Of a stretch of 21,718 nucleotides of DNA, positions 15,326-21,669 are shown one piece after another (the stretch's first letter is position 1; every line of letters begins with the position of its first letter). A program made the translations under genes and the position numbers. The stretch covers positions 1 to 21,718 of the forward strand of contig CAUBUJ010000009.1 in assembly GCA_958439155.1 (NCBI GenBank), written 5' to 3'. A model generated the notes under the pieces. That model worked only from the letters and a program-made list of their open reading frames with translations, had not been told where the DNA came from and did not search any database. Origin of the DNA: an uncultured Veillonellaceae bacterium. GTDB lineage: Bacteria > Bacillota > Negativicutes > Veillonellales > Dialisteraceae.

Positions 15326-15893
15326 TTTTAAGACGGTCGTCCTTGGCTGGATCGACCAGAAAGGGAAGGAAACCCATACGGCGCTTCCCGGAAAGATCGT
15401 AAGCTATGACGCAGCATCAAACCGGGCGGCGGTACAGCCGGAAGGCCTCTATAAGGCAGAAGACGGAAGTACGATGCCCTATCCGGTCATTTACGCCGTG
15501 CCTGTGGTCTTTCCCGGCGGTATGAGCGGAAAGGCAGGGATTACTTTCCCCATCTACCCCGGGGACGGGGCGCTTCTCGTCTTTTCTGAAAGCCAGATGG
15601 ATGATTTTCTGACTGGCGGAGACAGCGACGATCCGCGAAGCCATTCTTTGAATGATGCCATCGCCGTGCCGGGGCTTTACAGCGGCGGGGTAAATGACAG
15701 CCCGGACGCGGTGTGCCTCCGCTTCGGCGGGTCAAAAGTGCTGCTCGATGGCAGCGGTTTTCATGGGACGCTCTCTGATGGGACGTCCTTTTCTTTTGCC
15801 GGCGGGGACGTTGTGGTGAATGGGATTTCCCTCGTTCATCACGTTCATGGCGGCATTGAGCCTGGCCCAGCGAAGACGGGGCAGCCGGAATGA
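15303..15893 (+). CDS. Baseplate spike protein, gp138 type
   Basis: A 196-aa protein; I start it at ATG 15303 after CGAGGGA, and ATG 15309 would also work. The N-terminal OB-like domain (LPGKIVSYDAASNRAAVQPE, YPVIYAVPVVFPGGMSGKAG, ITFPIYPGDGALLVFSES) and GDSDDPRSHSLNDAIAVPGL match gp138-type membrane-piercing spikes. The end has a repetitive beta stretch (SKVLLDGSGFHGTLSDGTSF), as in a beta-helix needle, and finishes HHVHGGIEPGPAKTGQPE. The HxH pair resembles the metal-binding tip motif of spike proteins. It overlaps the hub gene by 23 bases. Confidence 0.88.
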   Translation: MTMQTPNDFKTVVLGWIDQKGKETHTALPGKIVSYDAASNRAAVQPEGLYKAEDGSTMPYPVIYAVPVVFPGGMSGKAGITFPIYPGDGALLVFSESQMDDFLTGGDSDDPRSHSLNDAIAVPGLYSGGVNDSPDAVCLRFGGSKVLLDGSGFHGTLSDGTSFSFAGGDVVVNGISLVHHVHGGIEPGPAKTGQPE

Positions 15894-15899
15894 GGTGGT

Positions 15900-16274
15900 A
15901 TGATGTATGATCTGGCGCTTGACGTGGAAACATGGGACCTTGTGATTCCCGGGCAGGATTTCCTTGTCATCGACAATGCGGAACGGATTTCCCAGCAGAT
16001 CGGGATTACACTCCGCTTCTGGGTGGGCGAATGGTTCCTGGACGTGACGGAAGGGGTGCCGTACCTCGAGTATGTACTGGTAAAGAATCCAAACCTGGCC
16101 CATATCCGGCAGGTCCTGAGCGAGGCCATCATGAAGGTACCCGGCGTGGAGCATGTGAATTCGATGGATCTCTCTTTCGACCAGCCGAACAGGAAGCTCT
16201 ACGTGGCCTATGAGGCTGCGACAGAAGCGGGGCTCATCACAGATAAGGAGGTACTGGGCTATGGCCGAAATTAA
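15900..16274 (+). CDS. gp25-like baseplate wedge protein
   Basis: A 124-aa protein starting at ATG 15900 (second ATG 15903) after TGAGGTGG. The core ISQQIGITLRFWVGEWFLDVTEGVPYLEYVLVKNP is typical of the gp25/DUF2634 wedge group: many relatives have an R-x-x-x-G-E-W-F/x-D-x-x-x-G-x-P/x-Y pattern. It links the hub to the outer baseplate and starts sheath assembly. It is followed by baseplate J, its usual partner, whose start overlaps its 3' end. Confidence 0.88.
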   Translation: MMYDLALDVETWDLVIPGQDFLVIDNAERISQQIGITLRFWVGEWFLDVTEGVPYLEYVLVKNPNLAHIRQVLSEAIMKVPGVEHVNSMDLSFDQPNRKLYVAYEAATEAGLITDKEVLGYGRN

Positions 16275-17706
16275 ATACGGCCTTACAGAAGAAGGATTCC
16301 GGCGGAAGCGCCTGGCAGATATCCGGAAGTCCATGCTAGACAGCCTGGGCGACAGCCTGGGCGTCCACCTGGATACGGGAAATAATTCCGTAATCGGTCA
16401 GCTTTTCGGAGTCATCGCTTATGAAATCGCCGACCTCTGGGAACAGGCGGAAAAGACATATAACGCCATGTATCCCACAACGGCGAGCGGCGAGAGCCTT
16501 TCCCAGGCAGCGGCCCTTGCGGGCATTACGCCGGAGGGGGCAAAAGCAACGGTGCTGCTGGCGACCTGCTACGGGCAGGATGGGGCAAAGGTGCCCTACG
16601 GCGCGCAGATCGCATCCAGCAAGGACGCAGCCATTACCTTTTCCTGCACCGATACAGACGCGGTCATTTCTGCCAGCGCCGTCTGTGAGGCAGACTTCAC
16701 AGCGGCTGATCCGGCAGCGGGTGAAGTTTTTTCCCTGACCATTGCTACGGTGAAGCATTCGTACACCGCGAGGAGCGGAGATAAAGGCGCGGATGTACTG
16801 GGCGGGCTCATGAAGCAGTTTTCCCTCTCAGGCATTACGCTTTCTTTGTCGGACAATGTGCTCAATGTGAAGAGCACGGACCCGGCCAATACCTTTGCCG
16901 TGGCAGCAGAAGGGGTGACCATTTCCCGCATCGGCTCGCCAGTGCATTTTACGGCGGATACGACGGGAGCGGTGAATCCTGCCATCGGCGAGATGACGCA
17001 GATCGTCACGGCCTATACCGGATGGGACGCAGTCGCCAACAACCGGGCGGCGTCAGTGGGAAACGCGGCGGAGACGGACGTGTCCCTCCGGCAGCGGTGG
17101 AACCGGAGTGTCTACAGCCGGGGCCGCACCATGGCGGAATCTATCGCAGAATCGCTCTACCAGGTGGAGGGCGTCACCATGGCGAAGGTTTACGAGAATG
17201 ACAGCGACGAGACAGACGCAGCCGGCCGGCCGCCGCACTCTATCGAATGCATTGTGACAGGCGGAGAGCCGCAGGCCATATGCGATACAATCTGGGCAAG
17301 AAAGGCCCTGGGCATTGATACCTACGGCAGGGCCCGCCTTCCTGTGACCGACTCGCAGGGCATTACCCACGATATCGGCTTCAACCGGCCGGCAGAGGTG
17401 AAAATCTGGATCAAAGTGGTGATCCACGAGAATCCAGACGAAGTCTTCGCCGCGTCCGGCCTCACAGATATTGCCGAAGCGATCCTCCAGAAGGGGCAGG
17501 CGTCGGCCGTCGGGGAAGATGTGATTCTCCAGAAATTCTACTGTGTCATTTACGACGCCGCTTCCGGCGTGGGGCAGGTCGAACTGACCGCCTGCGCAGG
17601 GGAGGAAGAAGGCGCGTACACAGCGGAAAATATCCGGATCGATGACCGGTCTATCGCGGTCTTTGATCTGGCAAGGATTGATGTGGCCGATGCCGACCAG
17701 GGATAG
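16261..17706 (+). CDS. Baseplate J family protein (gp47/gp6-like)
   Basis: A 481-aa protein starting at ATG 16261 with AAGGAGG 9 bases upstream. The N-terminus (YGLTEEGFRRKRLADIRKSM, FGVIAYEIADLWEQAEKTYN) and GESLSQAAALAGITPEGAKA open the baseplate J fold. It contains TGWDAVANNRAASVGNAAET, a variant of the conserved GW..V.N......G...E.D..LR.R block, followed by DVSLRQRWNRSVYSRGRTM and SLYQVEGVTMAKVYENDSDE, the most conserved part of the family. The C-terminal domain (FNRPAEVKIWIKVVIHENPD) is also typical. It forms the wedge dimers round the hub. Confidence 0.93.
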   Translation: MAEIKYGLTEEGFRRKRLADIRKSMLDSLGDSLGVHLDTGNNSVIGQLFGVIAYEIADLWEQAEKTYNAMYPTTASGESLSQAAALAGITPEGAKATVLLATCYGQDGAKVPYGAQIASSKDAAITFSCTDTDAVISASAVCEADFTAADPAAGEVFSLTIATVKHSYTARSGDKGADVLGGLMKQFSLSGITLSLSDNVLNVKSTDPANTFAVAAEGVTISRIGSPVHFTADTTGAVNPAIGEMTQIVTAYTGWDAVANNRAASVGNAAETDVSLRQRWNRSVYSRGRTMAESIAESLYQVEGVTMAKVYENDSDETDAAGRPPHSIECIVTGGEPQAICDTIWARKALGIDTYGRARLPVTDSQGITHDIGFNRPAEVKIWIKVVIHENPDEVFAASGLTDIAEAILQKGQASAVGEDVILQKFYCVIYDAASGVGQVELTACAGEEEGAYTAENIRIDDRSIAVFDLARIDVADADQG

Positions 17707-17707
17707 A

Positions 17708-18358
17708 ATGATCGGCCATCTCATCAGCCAGTTTCAAAACGCGCCTCATATCACCGCCATCCTTGACGCGGTGGGCGCGGAGCTGGAACCGCTCTTCGAG
17801 GCCATGGATGACCTGGAAAAGAAACGGTGGATAGACACCGCCAGCGGCAGACAGCTCGACGGGCTCGGTGAGATCGTAGGGAAGGACCGGCGGATCGAAA
17901 ATGCCGTACAAATGGCATTCTTCGGCTTCTACGGCATGCCCAATTCCTTAGGCTTCGAAGAAGGACGCTTCCGGGATACCTGGGAGGACTTCCTGTCTTC
18001 TGTGGATCTTCTGGACGACAATTACCGTCTCGTATTGAAGCAGAAAATATTGAAGAACAATTTCCAGGGGACGACGGAAGAAACCCTCCAGTCCCTGAAA
18101 TTCATCTTCAGCGCACCGGTGGTGGTCGTGACCGAACTGGGGAACGCAAAATTTGCCGTCGGCATAGGCCGGCGGTTCACATGGAATGATTTCCAGCTCG
18201 CCAAGGCGTACAACCTCTTCGTGAAATCGGCAGGGGTAGGAGTCGTGTGGCAGGCGATTTTTGACGCAGATGGTTCATTCGGATTCCTGGGGCAGCCGGG
18301 AATCAAAGGATTTGAAGAAGGAACCTTTGCGGATACCTTTGATGTACCAAATATTTAA
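17708..18358 (+). CDS. DUF2612 tail/baseplate protein
   Basis: A 216-aa protein. I place the start at ATG 17708 just after the baseplate J stop, because MIGHLISQFQNAPHITAIL is where the homologous part begins; in-frame ATGs at 17681 and 17690 would extend it by 6-9 residues. ASGRQLDGLGEIVGKDRRIE and VLKQKILKNNFQGTTEETLQ followed by FSAPVVVVTELGNAKF match DUF2612, found between baseplate J and fibre genes. It probably connects the fibre to the wedge. Near the C-terminus, GFEEGTFADTFD echoes GFEEGRFRDTWED in the middle, a short internal repeat. Confidence 0.82.
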   Translation: MIGHLISQFQNAPHITAILDAVGAELEPLFEAMDDLEKKRWIDTASGRQLDGLGEIVGKDRRIENAVQMAFFGFYGMPNSLGFEEGRFRDTWEDFLSSVDLLDDNYRLVLKQKILKNNFQGTTEETLQSLKFIFSAPVVVVTELGNAKFAVGIGRRFTWNDFQLAKAYNLFVKSAGVGVVWQAIFDADGSFGFLGQPGIKGFEEGTFADTFDVPNI

Positions 18359-18368
18359 GGAGGTAACT

Positions 18369-19223
18369 ATGGCAGACGAAAAGAAGCAGGCAGCAAGAGC
18401 GGCGGAGACGGCGCCGGATTTCTCCAAAATCTTCGCGTCCCAGTCCGATCTGACGCCTTATGAATGGCAGGACGCGGATTATCTCAAAGGGTGGAACACG
18501 GTGGGAAGCATCCCACCGGCGCGCACCCAGTTTGACGCGCTCCAGAGAACGACAGATGAAAAACTGCAATATTTGAAAAATGAAGTGGATGATCGGGTGA
18601 GTGATGTAGTAATTACTCCTGGGACATCAACCAATAATGGGATTAATACTATTTCGGTTACGAAAAATGGACAGACTACGGATAGTATTATCCAAATAGT
18701 AAAAATGGCACTCGGCGCACAAACGGCAATGGGGGACAGTGAAGGGAACGTCATTAAAGATACGTATGTGTCTAAAGAGTGGGGAGCAGCTAAATATGCT
18801 GCGAAGACTGAATTAGCAAGCTACGTATCCAAAGCAGGGGACACCATGACCGGCGCGCTCACTCTCCCCGCGCTTGACACTGCCGACAACAGCTTGAAAG
18901 CAGCCAGTACCAAGTGGGTGCGTGACCTGCTTACGTCGCTTTCCCTCATCTCTGGGGCAGGCGTAGTAGCGGGGGATGTATCCAACGCCAATGCGTGGTG
19001 GGTGAAGCTGGGCGGAGTCATCCCGTTAATTATCCAGGGGGTAAATAACACAAAATCCGGATCATGGCCAATAGCATTTCCCCATGCGCTACTTTCCATA
19101 TCTGGAGATTATAACGGGGTTGGTGGGAATACGGACTGGGGACCTTCTGTATCGGGAAACTCTACATCTTTTTCTAGCACCTCATCGGGAAGCAATCTAA
19201 ATTTTGTTGGTATTGGCTACTAA
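18369..19223 (+). CDS. Tail fibre with exchangeable C-terminal tip (expressed version A)
   Basis: A 284-aa protein with AAGGAGG 5 bases before ATG 18369. The N-terminus (FASQSDLTPYEWQDADYLKG, WNTVGSIPPARTQFDALQRT) is the baseplate-binding part shared by many Bacillota phages. A middle stem has YVSKAGDTMTGALTLPALDT and SLKAASTKWVRDLL. Residues 223-284 form the tip, from IIQGVNN through SWPIAFPHALLSI to NFVGIGY, a gp53-like fibre C-terminus with the usual aromatic/glycine ending. The tip begins exactly at the CCAGGGGG core (19034-19041) shared with two reserve tips downstream. GC falls through the second half of the gene. It is probably the receptor-binding protein, and it should be phase variable. 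Confidence 0.85.
   Translation: MADEKKQAARAAETAPDFSKIFASQSDLTPYEWQDADYLKGWNTVGSIPPARTQFDALQRTTDEKLQYLKNEVDDRVSDVVITPGTSTNNGINTISVTKNGQTTDSIIQIVKMALGAQTAMGDSEGNVIKDTYVSKEWGAAKYAAKTELASYVSKAGDTMTGALTLPALDTADNSLKAASTKWVRDLLTSLSLISGAGVVAGDVSNANAWWVKLGGVIPLIIQGVNNTKSGSWPIAFPHALLSISGDYNGVGGNTDWGPSVSGNSTSFSSTSSGSNLNFVGIGY
19034..19041 (+). repeat. Candidate recombination core at the fibre stem-tip junction (site A)
   Basis: CCAGGGGG, read as (AT)C CAG GGG G. It lies where the fibre stops being constant. The same eight bases occur at the starts of both reserve tips (19224 and, inverted, 19619-19626), always in the same codon phase. After the core this copy diverges (TAAATA against GATATT/GATATA). 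Confidence 0.6.
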
Positions 19224-19434
19224 CCAGGGGGGATATTCGAACAATAATAATGCGGTTACATTGCCAATTGGCTTCCAAACTGTATTGGGCGGGTGGGCTA
19301 CACAAATAGACCAGAATAATAATTTTACTGGACTTGCTTCAATATCCAATAGCCGACTTACTCTGAGATCCTTATCCCGCGAAGGAGGATTGATGAATCG
19401 GCCTGCTTACTGGCTTGCGGTTGGAATTGGTTAA
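19204..19434 (+). other. Reserve tail-fibre tip B (silent cassette, + strand)
   Basis: A 76-codon open frame beginning before the end of the fibre gene in another frame. It has no ribosome binding site and only a TTG at its left end, so it is not expected to be translated where it is. From CAG 19225 it encodes 69 residues: QGGYSNNNNAVTLPIGFQTV and so on to PAYWLAVGIG. This is the same layout as tip A (QG, then a P-I-x-F segment, then a Gly/aromatic end) but with a different middle. Joined at CCAGGGGG it would continue the fibre frame as IIQGGYSNN. It ends at TAA 19432-19434, sharing TTAA with the stop of tip C on the other strand. Confidence 0.75.
19224..19236 (+). repeat. Candidate recombination site B (13 bp, inverted with respect to site C)
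   Basis: CCAGGGGGGATAT at the start of reserve tip B. Its perfect reverse complement lies at 19614-19626, at the start of tip C. The two copies point towards each other and enclose the tail-to-tail B/C cassette pair of about 400 bp. The first eight bases equal site A. Confidence 0.7.
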
Positions 19435-19626
19435 ATTAGGCCAATGGCCGCCCAGAAATATCCGATTGTTTCTCTGTCTCTCCGCCATGAAAATTGAGTG
19501 GTTGAAACATTATAAAATGAGTTCTCCCCAGCGCCGCCCGTAGCGTTAGGTTCCCCAAGCATAGCCAGTCTTGTCCTGAATGCAAGCGGGAAGGTAGTAG
19601 TTTGATTTGTGGTATATCCCCCCTGG
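19431..19626 (-). other. Reserve tail-fibre tip C (silent cassette, - strand)
   Basis: Read on the - strand in the frame CCC CAG GGG GGA TAT, this encodes 64 residues from QGGYTTNQTTTFPLAF through NSFYNVSTTQFSWRRDRE to FWAAIGLI, then TAA (complement of 19431-19433). It has the same layout as tips A and B: QGGY start, F-P-L-A-F segment, serine/threonine/aromatic middle and W-A-A-I-G end. The seven residues before the core, YLVLTVP, also resemble those before tip B (LVLATN). There is no start codon or ribosome binding site. Inversion between sites A and C would put it in frame after residue 222 of the fibre. Confidence 0.78.
19614..19626 (-). repeat. Candidate recombination site C (inverted copy)
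   Basis: On the + strand ATATCCCCCCTGG, the exact reverse complement of 19224-19236. It marks the first codons of reserve tip C. Its orientation opposite to sites A and B means that recombination with either of them would invert the DNA between, whereas A with B would delete tip A. Confidence 0.7.
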
Positions 19627-19662
19627 GGAACGGTAAGAACCAGGTATTGGCGTTGTGAAAAA

Positions 19663-19785
19663 GCGGTACATCATCCGTCTTTTTCTGCATATGGCTATTT
19701 CCGTGCGACTGGAAATGCTTCTACAGTTGAAAAATGGTCATTTTCACAAGTAACATCAGTAACACTGGAAATACCAAGACTCTGA
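19663..19785 (+). pseudogene. Possible remnant of a fourth fibre tip
   Basis: The + strand frame here reads HHPSFSAYGYFRATGNAST then VEKWSFSQVTSVTLEIPRL and stops at TGA 19783-19785. The serine/threonine and aromatic pattern resembles the middle of a fibre C-terminal domain. The QGGY start and the W-x-A-x-G end seen in tips A-C are missing. A CCAGG at 19640-19644 lies upstream but leads to a stop in the cassette frame. I take it as a decayed cassette; chance is possible. Confidence 0.3.
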
Positions 19786-19835
19786 CTACATTTCCTTAAG
19801 GACCTCTATACGATCAGTATCGGGTCAGTAACACT
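19756..19835. repeat. Pair of 11-bp direct repeats beside the recombinase gene
   Basis: TCAGTAACACT occurs at 19756-19766 and again at 19825-19835, the second copy touching the recombinase stop codon. ATCAGTAT at 19813-19820 lies between them. A perfect palindrome CCTTAAGG is at 19794-19801. This 70-base stretch holds no gene. It could carry recombinase accessory-binding sites or simply be the degraded end of a cassette. Confidence 0.4.
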
Positions 19836-20863
19836 TACTGTAATACTTCGATAACCTTTCTAAGCTGCCGAAGTGCTTTGTGGGTGTAGACCCGTTCTGT
19901 TATGTCCTTGCCTGCATGTCCAAGGAGGCGCTTCTTGGCTGCTTCATTCACATCTTCATTATCGAGGAGAGTGGCGAAGGTATGACGGCAGTCGTGGGGC
20001 GTATGCTTTTCGCCGCGGATCTTCTTCATGACTCGCTTCCATTCCGTCATGTACTTGGCATAGCTAAGGGGGCTGCCGTTGATATTTTCCACTAAGTATT
20101 CCGCTGATGCGCCCAGTCTCTTCTCAATGAGCGGCCATATGCGGGGATGAATGGGAATTTGGCGGATGCCCGCTGCCGTTTTCGACTGCCTCACATAGAT
20201 GACTTTCTGCCTCCGGTTTATATCGGAGGTTTTTATGTGGAGCAGCTCGCCGATGCGGAGGCCTGTGTAGAGCAGGATGAGCACTGTATCAGCATAGGGA
20301 GTGCTCTGCACTGCCCAGAGGCGGTTGATCTTCTGCCGGGTGAACGGTTTATGCGGCCGCACTGGGGTATTCCGCCCAAGATGGATGAGCTTTTCAAAAG
20401 ACTCGCCGCACCATCCCATCCGCTTGGCGTGGCGGAAGAGGAGCGTCAAGAGAGACCGCACCTTTTTCACCGAGCTGTAGGACAGACCGGACCGGCGCAT
20501 GGTATCAATCACGGCTTGCACTTGGGGGTACCTGATCTTGTGGAGGGGCTTGTCATGAAGCGCTTCGCAGTGGCGGAAGGCGTTCCGGTAACCGCAGACC
20601 GCAGATGGGGAAGGGGCGGACCGCTCTTTATGCACAGGGAGCCAGCGGAAGAAAAGCTCTTGAAATGTCATGTGTTTTTCGGAAGAAAGAGGGCGCAGCT
20701 TATGAACCTTCGCATAGTCAGCTTGGTAAATCAGCGCTTCCGTCCGGGTCGCGAAATACGAAACGGGGGTCTGCTTTCCCTCCTTCGTCACTACAAAGAC
20801 ATACGGCCGCCGTCTCTGTCCGCTCAGTTTCTTGATGCATCCATAGCCATTGGGATTTTTCAT
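19835..20863 (-). CDS. Tyrosine recombinase, probable fibre-tip invertase (Rci/shufflon-like role)
   Basis: A complete 342-aa tyrosine recombinase. Residues 1-50 form an arm-type DNA-binding domain (NGYGCIKKLSGQRRRPYVFV, YFATRTEALIYQADY). Residues from about 65 to 155 are the SAM-like core-binding domain. Residues from about 175 to 342 are catalytic, with every expected residue: R203 (TGLRIGELL), K228 (RQSKTAAG), H290 and R293 (HDCRHTFATLL), H316 (LLGHAGKD) and Y326 (RVYTHKA). The ATG at 20863-20861 has GGAGG 9 bases upstream on the - strand. It is transcribed against the late operon and lies between the fibre cassettes and another late gene rather than at a prophage end. That favours site-specific inversion of the cassettes over prophage integration, but the family also contains true integrases and the sequence alone does not settle it. 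Confidence 0.88.
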   Translation of the reverse strand: MKNPNGYGCIKKLSGQRRRPYVFVVTKEGKQTPVSYFATRTEALIYQADYAKVHKLRPLSSEKHMTFQELFFRWLPVHKERSAPSPSAVCGYRNAFRHCEALHDKPLHKIRYPQVQAVIDTMRRSGLSYSSVKKVRSLLTLLFRHAKRMGWCGESFEKLIHLGRNTPVRPHKPFTRQKINRLWAVQSTPYADTVLILLYTGLRIGELLHIKTSDINRRQKVIYVRQSKTAAGIRQIPIHPRIWPLIEKRLGASAEYLVENINGSPLSYAKYMTEWKRVMKKIRGEKHTPHDCRHTFATLLDNEDVNEAAKKRLLGHAGKDITERVYTHKALRQLRKVIEVLQ

Positions 20864-20895
20864 TTTTTATTGCCTCCATTCTTGGGGGCTATTTT

Positions 20896-20924
20896 AGCAT
20901 AGGAGGACCTATGGGCCATCTCAA
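20896..20924 (-). promoter_or_regulatory. Candidate promoter for the recombinase
   Basis: On the - strand TTGAGA (complement of 20919-20924) and TATGCT (complement of 20896-20901) are separated by 17 bases, close to the sigma-70 consensus (5/6 and 4/6). It lies about 30 bases upstream of the recombinase start, inside the first codons of the + strand gene at 20911. It would let the recombinase be expressed independently of the late operon, for example in the lysogen. Confidence 0.4.
20898..20913. promoter_or_regulatory. Palindrome over a ribosome binding site and start codon
   Basis: CATAGG AGGA CCTATG is a perfect 6-bp inverted repeat with a 4-base loop. On the + strand it covers the AGGAGG ribosome binding site (20901-20906) and the ATG (20911-20913) of the CBM-like gene. 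On the - strand it overlaps the -10 region of the recombinase's candidate promoter. It could be an RNA hairpin that hides the start, or an operator. Confidence 0.4.
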
Positions 20925-21669
20925 ATATTTGACGATTTTCGACAAGACTACTGGTGCCCGTGCCACGTCGCTGCTCTTTGACGCCGACAGCGCAGACGAG
21001 ACAAAGGCAGCACAGGACAAGGCGGCGAAGGAATATCCCGGCGATCCAACCATGGAAATGGAACTGGGCAGCGAGGATTGGATCCAGGCCACAAGCGGCT
21101 ATACCTACAGCGCCAAGACAAAGATACTGCTCGCACCGCCGGAACCAACAGCGGAGGAAAAAGCGGATGCGGAAGCGGCGCAGCAGGCATCGGAAGTCAC
21201 TGCTTCTCTCGATAAGATCACCACCCGTGTCATGCGTATGTCCCTTGCAGGCGGAAGTACGGCTGCGCTGGCAGCGGAGTACCAGACTACACTTGCTGCC
21301 GTGACGGATGCAGCAGCTCTCAAGATGCCTGACTACTTCCCTGTGTGGGATGGCAGCGGCCATGCCTATAAAAAAGGCGACCGGGTCACAGCATCTGGCA
21401 CGCTCTATAAATGCCTCCAGGATCACACCTCCCAGTCCGACTGGGCACCGGGCGCCGCGCCAAGTCTCTGGGCAAAGGTTTTAGTCACGGGAAATGATGA
21501 CACGCCGCCCGCATGGGAGCAGCCGGACAGCACCAATCCATACATGAAAAGGGACCGGGTGACCTACGGCGGGAAGGTCTATGAATCGACCATAGACAAC
21601 AATGTGTGGAAGCCGGATGCCTATCCGCAGGGTTGGAAAGTGATTGAAACCGAGGAGACGGGAAAATGA
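20911..21669 (+). CDS. Late tail-associated protein with two CBM5/12-like carbohydrate-binding modules
   Basis: A 252-aa protein. The N-terminal part (residues 1-60: HLKYLTIFDKTTGARATSLL and others) is unfamiliar and may attach to the fibre or baseplate. A charged Ala/Glu helix (about 78-100) and a second helix follow. Two copies of a small aromatic module lie at about 142-192 (FPVWDGSGHAYKKGDRVTAS, YKCLQDHTSQSDWAPG, WAKVL) and about 200-248 (AWEQPDSTNPYMKRDRVTYG, YESTIDNNVWKPDAYPQGW, KVI). This W...Y..GD.V...G..Y......N..W.P......W pattern is that of chitin/cell-wall binding CBM5/12 modules. It probably helps the virion hold surface glycans of the host. It starts at ATG 20911 with AGGAGG 4 bases upstream. 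Confidence 0.75.
   Translation: MGHLKYLTIFDKTTGARATSLLFDADSADETKAAQDKAAKEYPGDPTMEMELGSEDWIQATSGYTYSAKTKILLAPPEPTAEEKADAEAAQQASEVTASLDKITTRVMRMSLAGGSTAALAAEYQTTLAAVTDAAALKMPDYFPVWDGSGHAYKKGDRVTASGTLYKCLQDHTSQSDWAPGAAPSLWAKVLVTGNDDTPPAWEQPDSTNPYMKRDRVTYGGKVYESTIDNNVWKPDAYPQGWKVIETEETGK

Noticed and set aside
19204..19434. A normal small gene starting at TTG 19204
   Set aside because: There is no ribosome binding site, the start lies inside the fibre gene, and the product is a fibre C-terminus without a stem. It makes better sense as a silent cassette.
19209..19651. Direct repeat GGTATTGGC at 19209-19217 and 19643-19651 as a recombination site
   Set aside because: It is only 9 bases, encodes the common GIG ending of a fibre at one copy, and its orientation relative to the tip starts differs between copies. 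It may be chance.
19436..19690. An 84-aa - strand frame in the cassette region as a gene
   Set aside because: It is in a different frame from the fibre-like one, its sequence has no fibre features, and it has no ribosome binding site. It is a shadow of tip C.
19728..19746. TGAAAAATG-GT-CATTTTCA as a terminator
   Set aside because: The stem is AT-rich with a bulge and has no T-run outside it. Too weak to call.
18369..20863. Diversity-generating retroelement acting on the fibre
   Set aside because: No reverse transcriptase gene and no template/variable repeat pair with adenine-specific differences is present. The tips differ along their whole length, which fits cassette exchange.
19835..20863. 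The recombinase as the prophage integrase marking the prophage end
   Set aside because: Late genes continue on the + strand beyond it and no host gene or tRNA is seen. Not fully excluded, because the complete prophage is not in the window.
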